Positions 36,491-42,426 of a DNA stretch of 64,000 nt are shown here, one piece after another (position 1 is the stretch's first letter; every line of letters starts with the position of its first letter). A program made the translations under genes and the position numbers. This DNA comes from Oscillospiraceae bacterium (lineage in GTDB: Bacteria > Bacillota > Clostridia > Oscillospirales > Ruminococcaceae). The notes beneath the pieces were generated by a model that worked only from the letters and a program-made list of their open reading frames with translations, had not been told where the DNA came from and made no database searches. Location: NCBI GenBank assembly GCA_030539275.1, contig JAUNSK010000018.1, positions 22,865 through 86,864 on the forward strand, given 5' to 3'.

Positions 36491-36552
36491 TGCAGATGCA
36501 CTCCCATGCATACTGCAATATAATTATACAGCAGGTACTGTCGGTATGTCAA
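36491..36552 (-). promoter_or_regulatory. Folate operon promoter and 5' leader hairpin
   Basis: On the minus strand TTGACA (complement of 36547-36552) and TATAAT (36523-36528) are 18 bp apart. Transcription should start near 36516, placing a TGCAG-ATGCA stem-loop (36491-36517, one bulge, loop TGGGAG) at the very 5' end of a roughly 90-nt leader. The rest of the 328-bp gap to the MATE gene holds the divergent MATE promoter. Confidence 0.65.
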
Positions 36553-36671
36553 GATGAGGATATTGAATGACGGAGTCCGCACAAGATTTCAACAGTAACA
36601 TATATTATTGTTTAAAATAAAGCCTGATATGTGAAATATCATAGCGTAAATACATAAAAAAAATAGTTCGA

Positions 36672-36701
36672 TTGTACACTGTACGTTAAAAGTAGTATAA
36701 T
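36672..36701 (+). promoter_or_regulatory. MATE gene promoter with overlapping palindrome
   Basis: TTGTAC (36672-36677) and TATAAT (36696-36701) are 18 bp apart. GTACA-C-TGTAC (36674-36684), a perfect inverted repeat, covers the -35 box and could be a repressor site. Confidence 0.5.
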
Positions 36702-36753
36702 AAAAAGCGGGGATTTTTACGATGATCAACTTTATATATCAAGGAGTCTTACT

Positions 36754-38100
36754 ATGATTAAAGATCTTTCAGTTGGTAAACCAGGACAGGTACTATGGAG
36801 GTTTACCATACCTATGTTTATCAGTGTTGTATTTCAGCAGTTTTACAACATTGCTGACAGTGTTATCGCAGGAAAGTTTGCCGGAGAAGATGCACTTGCG
36901 TCTGTCGGTGCATCTTATCCTATAACTATGATATTTATGGCTATAGCAGTCGGGTGCAATGTAGGATGCTGCGTTGTAATATCACAGCTGTTCGGTGCAA
37001 AAGAGCTCGAGAAGATGAAAACGGCTATTTATACTACACTTATTTCATCGGCTGCAGTATCAGTTATCTGCACCGTTTCAGGACTGCTTCTGACGACTTC
37101 ACTTATGAAAATGATCAGGACACCTGAAAATATATTTGCTGACGGTTCACTGTATCTGAAGATCTACATAGCAGGATTTATATTTTTGTTCCTTTACAAT
37201 ATCTGTACAGGAATATTTCAGTCACTCGGAGATTCAAAAACGCCGCTTTATTTCCTGATCGGTTCATCACTTGGAAACATAGCACTTGACCTTTTGTTTG
37301 TAGCTGGATTCGGATGGGGCGTAGCGGGTGTTGCCTGGGCTACGTTTATTGCACAGGGAGCAGCATGTGTGCTGTCCTTCGTGTCACTGACAAGCAGGAT
37401 CAGATCTCTGAAAACAGCATACAAACCGGACAGATTTTCATGGAGCATGCTGCTTAAGGTCGGCAGGTATGCGGTTCCGAGTATACTTCAGCAGAGCTTT
37501 GTTTCGGTAGGAAACATATTTGTCCAGGGTATAATCAATAACTTCGGTTCAAGTGTAATTGCCGGATATTCTGCGGCAATCAAGCTCAATACATTTACAA
37601 TTACATCTGTAGCAACATTTTCAAACGGTCTGTCGAGTTTTACAGCGCAGAATATCGGAGCCGGAAAAACTGAGCGTGTAAGGGAAGGATATAAAGCAGG
37701 AATGATAATGGTATTATGCGTTGTTGTACCCTTTATTCTGATCTATTTCTTCTTCGGAGATGTAATGATGAAGCTTTTCATGGACAACGAAAGCAGGCTT
37801 GCACTTGATACAGGTCTTAAGTTTCTTAAAATAGTATCACCGTTTTATATCGCAGTAACATTCAAGATCATGGCTGACGGTGTATTAAGAGGAGCGGGAG
37901 CAATGTCATCATTTATGATTGCCACATTTACCGACCTCTTACTGAGAGTAGTGCTTTCGTTTATACTTTCTGATTATTTTGGTGTAACCGGTGTATGGAT
38001 GTCGTGGCCGATAGGCTGGGTGATCTCGATGTGCCTGTCACTGGGATTCTATTTCAGAGGGAACTGGGCCGGGAAGCTTACAGTATGTGATAATGAATAG
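36754..38100 (+). CDS. MATE-family efflux transporter
   Basis: Twelve predicted membrane helices in 448 residues and the N-terminal IPMFISVVFQQFYNIADSV segment identify a multidrug and toxic compound extrusion protein of the DinF/NorM superfamily. These export cationic compounds using Na+ or H+ gradients; the substrate here is unknown. AAGGAG precedes ATG 36754. Single gene with its own promoter and terminator. Confidence 0.9.
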   Translation: MIKDLSVGKPGQVLWRFTIPMFISVVFQQFYNIADSVIAGKFAGEDALASVGASYPITMIFMAIAVGCNVGCCVVISQLFGAKELEKMKTAIYTTLISSAAVSVICTVSGLLLTTSLMKMIRTPENIFADGSLYLKIYIAGFIFLFLYNICTGIFQSLGDSKTPLYFLIGSSLGNIALDLLFVAGFGWGVAGVAWATFIAQGAACVLSFVSLTSRIRSLKTAYKPDRFSWSMLLKVGRYAVPSILQQSFVSVGNIFVQGIINNFGSSVIAGYSAAIKLNTFTITSVATFSNGLSSFTAQNIGAGKTERVREGYKAGMIMVLCVVVPFILIYFFFGDVMMKLFMDNESRLALDTGLKFLKIVSPFYIAVTFKIMADGVLRGAGAMSSFMIATFTDLLLRVVLSFILSDYFGVTGVWMSWPIGWVISMCLSLGFYFRGNWAGKLTVCDNE

Positions 38101-38107
38101 ATAACAG

Positions 38108-38146
38108 AAAATCCGGTTCACATCGATGTGATGTGAACCGGATTTT
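38108..38146. terminator. Bidirectional terminator between MATE and phosphatase genes
   Basis: A perfect 17-bp stem (38108-38124 with 38130-38146) with a 5-nt loop lies between converging genes. Confidence 0.88.
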
Positions 38147-38186
38147 GCGCGGTAAGAGAAAAGTGAAAATATCTTTAGATGATATA

Positions 38187-39359
38187 TCAGAAATAACTGA
38201 CCTTTATCCTTTTGCCCATCTGCCTGAGGCATTTTGACAGTTCCTCAACAAGATTCATTTTGATGCTGAAGTTGATGGGAAGATCAGGATTCTGATGAGC
38301 AGGATTTATGGCACGTCCGACATAGAAGTTAATGTCGGTAGCCTCCTCGAACAACAGTCTGCAGATAAGTGAAGCACCGTCACGGCTGCAGCTCCAGTGT
38401 TCATAGAGCTTATTGTCTGTCAGGTAGTCCTTTGCATATGTGAGGACTTTATTAATTGTAATAACGCCCTCTGTTACAAGGTCTACTCCTTCAATCTCAG
38501 CTGTCGGGGGTACGTCCTTGTCTATAAAATCAATATGTGGTTTAAGTGGTTTTCCGAGATATGATGCTGCTATTGTTGATGTAGTGCCGCCGCAGATAAT
38601 GTGCTTTCCATGCTTTGAGAAAAACAGACTCATCATTCTGTCGCAGTCATTCCTGTCAGACGGAGGACCGAAAAGAATATTCATAGGTTCACGCCTGCGT
38701 ACACGTACGACACATGCAGTGGCATCATCGCCGGGTTTATAGTCATAAAGCTTGTTGCACTCATCAGTCAGTATTGTGGCTATTGTTTTTGCAGTATATC
38801 CAACGGGTGCTATGGTTTCCATAAATGAAATAATGTCTTCGCGTTTCCAGCCGAAGTTAAAGGCAAGTCCTATTCCGGCATGCGGACATCCGTCACTCAT
38901 GGCTATGAAAATATCATTCTCCTCAAGAGTTATATATGACTTGTAGATCTTCTTTCCGCCGATAAGCATTTCAGTCCTGGGATAATCATAGTTTACAAAG
39001 TCTCTGAGAACGATGATATGTGGATTGTCGTACTGAATTATTTCAGCATGTTCATTTTCAACTATGTGGATTATAGTGAAGGTAGAATAAGCGACACCTC
39101 TCACTGAGCATACGGGGAGAGTAGCTGCTATTGTTTCAACACAGTCCTCAAGTGAAAGGCCTTCAGCCATCATGGTAGATATGATCTTTGAAGTAAGGGT
39201 TGAGAGAATGCTGGCTTTTACGCCGCTTCCGAGACCGTCTGCAAGAACGACCACAGTTGAATTTTCATTTTGTTCTACAATGTCAACATGATCGCCGCAA
39301 AGCTGTTCGCCGTAGTGAAATATGCTCTGAAAGCCGATATCAGTACAAAGATCATTCAT
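38187..39359 (-). CDS. SpoIIE/PP2C-family phosphatase of the hydrogenase operon
   Basis: The first 220 residues form a PP2C/SpoIIE phosphatase domain with metal-binding Asp41 in VVVLADGLGSGVKAS, Asp155 in AMSDGCPHAG and a third in PGDDATACVV. The last 170 residues are a separate domain (from NILFGPPSDRNDC) with CGGTTSTIAASYLG; I do not recognise it, though it recurs on phosphatases linked to sensory [FeFe]-hydrogenases. Its ATG overlaps the hydrogenase gene by 8 bp, with AAGGAG inside that gene, so the two are translationally coupled. The probable role is Ser/Thr dephosphorylation of a regulator in response to the hydrogenase state. Confidence 0.88.
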   Translation of the reverse strand: MNDLCTDIGFQSIFHYGEQLCGDHVDIVEQNENSTVVVLADGLGSGVKASILSTLTSKIISTMMAEGLSLEDCVETIAATLPVCSVRGVAYSTFTIIHIVENEHAEIIQYDNPHIIVLRDFVNYDYPRTEMLIGGKKIYKSYITLEENDIFIAMSDGCPHAGIGLAFNFGWKREDIISFMETIAPVGYTAKTIATILTDECNKLYDYKPGDDATACVVRVRRREPMNILFGPPSDRNDCDRMMSLFFSKHGKHIICGGTTSTIAASYLGKPLKPHIDFIDKDVPPTAEIEGVDLVTEGVITINKVLTYAKDYLTDNKLYEHWSCSRDGASLICRLLFEEATDINFYVGRAINPAHQNPDLPINFSIKMNLVEELSKCLRQMGKRIKVSYF

Positions 39360-41028
39360 CGCGTATCGACTCCTTCAGCTTAGTAAGTGCAATTTTAGTT
39401 TCTGCAGCAGTTTCACCGAGCAGAGATGCGATTTCCTGAACGATACGCATCTGTTTGTCTACTACATTGTCAGCTATCTCAATCGTCTTGCGGCTTATTT
39501 CTTCCTTCTTCTTTCTCTGTGTCTCTTCCTGTGTTACATCACGCATTATGCAAAGAATAATATGAAATTCCTTGTCATATGTGATCGTCTGTTCTACATA
39601 CTTCTGGTATTCAGCCAGATATATACGCTGATCCTTAATGCTGCAGCCTGTGTTTTTGACTTCCATAAACGGTTTAGGTTCAAGAATCCTGATAACCTGG
39701 TCGCCAAGCACATCAGACTGGTTTCTTATGTTCATGATATTCATTGCTGCCTTGTTGATCTGCTGTACCTCCAGATCATCATTGAGTACCATCAGTCCGT
39801 TAGGAGTATTGTTGATGATATTGTCTGAAAAGCTTTCTGCTTTGTCCTTCAGATACGGGAGGCACATTGAGATCTCAGCTTTGCCCTGGTAGATCGCAAC
39901 TGCTTTTTCACGGCATGTGTTATAGCCGCATGAGCCGCAGTTGAGCTCATCATCAGGGTTTGATTTTCCCATCTGCTTGAGAATTGACTTTATCTCAGAT
40001 TCAGACGGCATCTGCAGCTTCCTGTCTATATATTCGAGTGTCTTCTGTAAAGCCTGAGGCTCAGGCTGTGAAACTTCAAAATCTTTTTTTCCGGCAAAGT
40101 TGGATATTGAGATGTAGTCACTTACAGGGTTCCTGTGGAATTTCTCCATAACAGGTCCGCCTATACAGCTGCCTGAGCATGCAGACATTTCAATAAAGCA
40201 CCTGTGTATTTTTCCCTGTTCAATGTCGCGCAGAGCTGCAATGCAGTTTTCCACTCCGTCGATAGCCATATATGTGTAGTCAGGATTATCTTTTGCCATG
40301 GTTTTCAGAATCCCGCCGGTAGTCGGGAAAAATCTTGCCTTGCTTTTTTCATCGCTGTCCATGATCTTTTCAAGTTCAACATTTTCTTTCTTAAACCACT
40401 GAGTAAGTTCTTCAAAAGTAAGAACGGCATCAGTATATCCTTCATAATAAGCTGCTTCATCTTTTTTTGCAACACATGGTCCGATAAATACTGTTTTTGC
40501 TTTCGGATTCATTTTCTTTATTTCACTGCAGTGTGCCTGCATCGGGGAGATGACATCAGCCAGATACGGCAGGGCTTTCTGGAAATGCTTCTGTATAAGA
40601 AGATTTACAGAATGACAGCAGGATGAAATAAGAACATCCCTGGTGTTTTCACGCAGAATCCTGTCGTACTCATTTTTTACGATTGTAGCACCGACAGCTG
40701 TTTCCTGCACATCATAAAATCCCAGTTTCTTAAGTGCGTTTCGCATAGCATTTATTCCGACACCTTCGTAGTTTGCTGCAAATGAAGGAGCAAGACTTAC
40801 GTAGACCGGATCTCCGCTCTGGATAAGTACTCTGACCTTTTCAGTCTCATCAACGATCTCTTTGGCATTCTGCGGACATACAACAAAGCACTGACCGCAA
40901 AGAATACATTCGTTTCCTACAATATGGGCCTGATTTCCTGAAAATCGTATGGATTTGACAGGACAGTGACGGATGCATTTGTAGCAGTTTTTGCAGTTTG
41001 ATTTTTTCAGCTTCAGACAATCAGCCAT
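39352..41028 (-). CDS. hydS: PAS-containing sensory [FeFe]-hydrogenase
   Basis: Two 4Fe-4S ferredoxin motifs come first (C12-x2-C-x2-C-x3-C22 and C41-x2-C-x2-C-x3-C51). The H-cluster domain follows with L1 SSCC (Cys137-138), L2 GPCVAKKDE (Cys185) and L3 EMSACSGSCIGG (Cys284, Cys288). A further cluster motif is CGSCGYNTC with Cys389, then a PAS domain (about 400-510) and a C-terminal coiled coil. The L1 Pro and the L3 GGGQP tail of catalytic hydrogenases are altered (SSCCHS, GGPVM). This is the group C layout, thought to sense H2 rather than to turn it over. 558 residues. Hydrogenase maturases hydEFG are not in the window. Confidence 0.93.
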   Translation of the reverse strand: MADCLKLKKSNCKNCYKCIRHCPVKSIRFSGNQAHIVGNECILCGQCFVVCPQNAKEIVDETEKVRVLIQSGDPVYVSLAPSFAANYEGVGINAMRNALKKLGFYDVQETAVGATIVKNEYDRILRENTRDVLISSCCHSVNLLIQKHFQKALPYLADVISPMQAHCSEIKKMNPKAKTVFIGPCVAKKDEAAYYEGYTDAVLTFEELTQWFKKENVELEKIMDSDEKSKARFFPTTGGILKTMAKDNPDYTYMAIDGVENCIAALRDIEQGKIHRCFIEMSACSGSCIGGPVMEKFHRNPVSDYISISNFAGKKDFEVSQPEPQALQKTLEYIDRKLQMPSESEIKSILKQMGKSNPDDELNCGSCGYNTCREKAVAIYQGKAEISMCLPYLKDKAESFSDNIINNTPNGLMVLNDDLEVQQINKAAMNIMNIRNQSDVLGDQVIRILEPKPFMEVKNTGCSIKDQRIYLAEYQKYVEQTITYDKEFHIILCIMRDVTQEETQRKKKEEISRKTIEIADNVVDKQMRIVQEIASLLGETAAETKIALTKLKESIRDE

Positions 41029-41033
41029 TGATA

Positions 41034-41294
41034 CTAACTCCTTTCAGAATTTACGGCACTGAGTACTTTTTCTTTAAAAAATTCGTTAAAACTCTCTTTA
41101 GTAACTCCTGTGTAAATTTCATCATCTACCTGGACCGTAACTCCGACTCTGTTGCACTTGCCGGTACAGAAGCTGCCGGCAAGTGTAACTTCACTTTCGA
41201 GATTGTTTTCTTCAATAGCTTTCTTAAAAAGCTCCACAACATCATACGATCCTTTAAGGTGACAGGAGCTGCCTATGCATACCTGTACTATCAT
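41034..41294 (-). CDS. Thioredoxin-like [2Fe-2S] protein 1 (NuoE C-terminal type)
   Basis: An 86-residue stand-alone version of the thioredoxin-like [2Fe-2S] domain of NuoE/HydC. Ligands are C6-x4-C11 (CIGSSC) and C43-x3-C47 (FCTGKC). It would pass electrons to or from the hydrogenase encoded 5 bp downstream. Its paralogue lies 3 bp upstream; their N-termini are nearly identical (CIGSSCHLKGS). Confidence 0.9.
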   Translation of the reverse strand: MIVQVCIGSSCHLKGSYDVVELFKKAIEENNLESEVTLAGSFCTGKCNRVGVTVQVDDEIYTGVTKESFNEFFKEKVLSAVNSERS

Positions 41295-41297
41295 ATC

Positions 41298-41537
41298 CTA
41301 CACCTTTGCCAATACCTGTTTTTCGAAAAATTCCTTGGTAGTTTCCGGAGTAAGTGAGAAGTTTTCGTTATCAACAGTAACACATACTCCGTTCTGGCAG
41401 GTTCCCATGCAGAATGTGCCTGCAAGTTCAACCTTATCCTTGAGATCATTGCTTGCTATGAGATACTGAAGCTGTTCTACTACCTGTCTTGAGCCTTTGA
41501 GATGACATGAACTGCCTATACAAACTGTTATTTTCAT
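41298..41537 (-). CDS. Thioredoxin-like [2Fe-2S] protein 2 (NuoE C-terminal type)
   Basis: A 79-residue paralogue of the next gene with the same cysteine positions, C6, C11, C43 and C47 (CIGSSC, FCMGTC). AAGGAGG precedes the ATG. The pair arose by tandem duplication and diverged outside the cluster region. Two separate small [2Fe-2S] carriers could form distinct redox complexes with the sensory hydrogenase. Confidence 0.9.
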   Translation of the reverse strand: MKITVCIGSSCHLKGSRQVVEQLQYLIASNDLKDKVELAGTFCMGTCQNGVCVTVDNENFSLTPETTKEFFEKQVLAKV

Positions 41538-41549
41538 TATTTGTCCTCC

Positions 41550-42299
41550 TTATTCGTAATCAACGACATTTACCCAGGAAAGTAAAAATTCACGTTCATT
41601 TTCTTTTCCTTTGGAAAGCTGTGAAGCGGCTACTATCGGGAGCCATTTCTGGACATACTGCTTTGCAGTATCGCTCTTTTTGCAGAAAAGCTCCAGATAC
41701 TTGTCAGCGCCGCTGATATCACCGGCAAGCCAGAAAGTAAGATATGTTCTGGCTGCATCTGCAGATGCATTGCCCTGGGTTGCGTGTGACCAGTCAATAA
41801 TGTATGCAGTACCGTTATCTGACATGATGATGTTGCTGGGATTGAAGTCGCCATGACATACTTTATGGTGTTTCGGCATTGCTTCAAGACGTGTATGGAG
41901 ATCATAGCGTGTTGTTGCATCGAGAGGAGCAGCCTGGATCTTTGCGTTCATCTTGTCCTTAAGTTTGTTAAGAAGAGGAGCATTCATATCATGAACAGAA
42001 ATCTGAAGCTCAACGAACAGCTCAAGATACTCATCTGCTTTATCCGGATTTTCCTGCATAAGCTGAGCAAGAGTTTTTCCGCTTATGTAATCACTTACGA
42101 TAGCCCACCTGGAGTCGATCATTGTGATCTCACGGATCTTAGGAATGTTAAGGCCTGTTTCCTCAATACGTGACTGGTTAAGTGCTTCGTTAAGAACATC
42201 GGCCTTTGAATAGTCAGTATCAAATACTTTGACACACAGATCTTCATCACGATAGACTGTTTTATTGTTTCTGACTGCGATTACTCTGTCTAATTTCAT
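41550..42299 (-). CDS. APH-fold phosphotransferase (kinase-like), first gene of hydrogenase operon
   Basis: A 249-residue aminoglycoside phosphotransferase/choline kinase-fold protein. Lys24 in LCVKVF is the probable ATP lysine, the catalytic loop is CHGDFNPSNII (HGD 149-151) and the metal site IIDW has Asp169. The fold phosphorylates small molecules or proteins; the acceptor is unknown. It begins the operon, 12 bp before the first [2Fe-2S] gene, and is the only kinase-like protein in it, opposite the terminal PP2C phosphatase. AAAGGAG precedes the ATG. Antibiotic resistance is unlikely in this context. Confidence 0.88.
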   Translation of the reverse strand: MKLDRVIAVRNNKTVYRDEDLCVKVFDTDYSKADVLNEALNQSRIEETGLNIPKIREITMIDSRWAIVSDYISGKTLAQLMQENPDKADEYLELFVELQISVHDMNAPLLNKLKDKMNAKIQAAPLDATTRYDLHTRLEAMPKHHKVCHGDFNPSNIIMSDNGTAYIIDWSHATQGNASADAARTYLTFWLAGDISGADKYLELFCKKSDTAKQYVQKWLPIVAASQLSKGKENEREFLLSWVNVVDYE

Positions 42300-42372
42300 A
42301 AGAATTCTCCTTTATTATTAGTATAATAATATTTTAACAAACTTTTTGAATTACCGCAATTATCAAAAAAGC

Positions 42373-42420
42373 ATATCGATATATTGGTATCGATATATCA
42401 CTATCGAATTTGATATATGT
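42373..42420 (-). promoter_or_regulatory. Three TATCGA repeats upstream of the hydrogenase operon
   Basis: TATCGA starts at 42374, 42388 and 42402, exactly 14 bp apart; the first two are parts of the palindromes ATATCGATAT and TATCGATA. The array lies 75-120 bp upstream of the APH-like gene and just after the stop codon of the hybrid kinase. I see no convincing -35/-10 pair and no GC-rich terminator in this 127-bp gap. Confidence 0.5.
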
Positions 42421-42426
42421 GGAATA

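Noticed and set aside
36426-36520. THF riboswitch before folC
   Set aside because: Only one simple hairpin is present; I could not recognise the conserved core of the known folate riboswitch.
41550-42299. Aminoglycoside resistance gene
   Set aside because: The APH fold is clear, but the gene is the first of a hydrogenase-signalling operon and has no mobile context.
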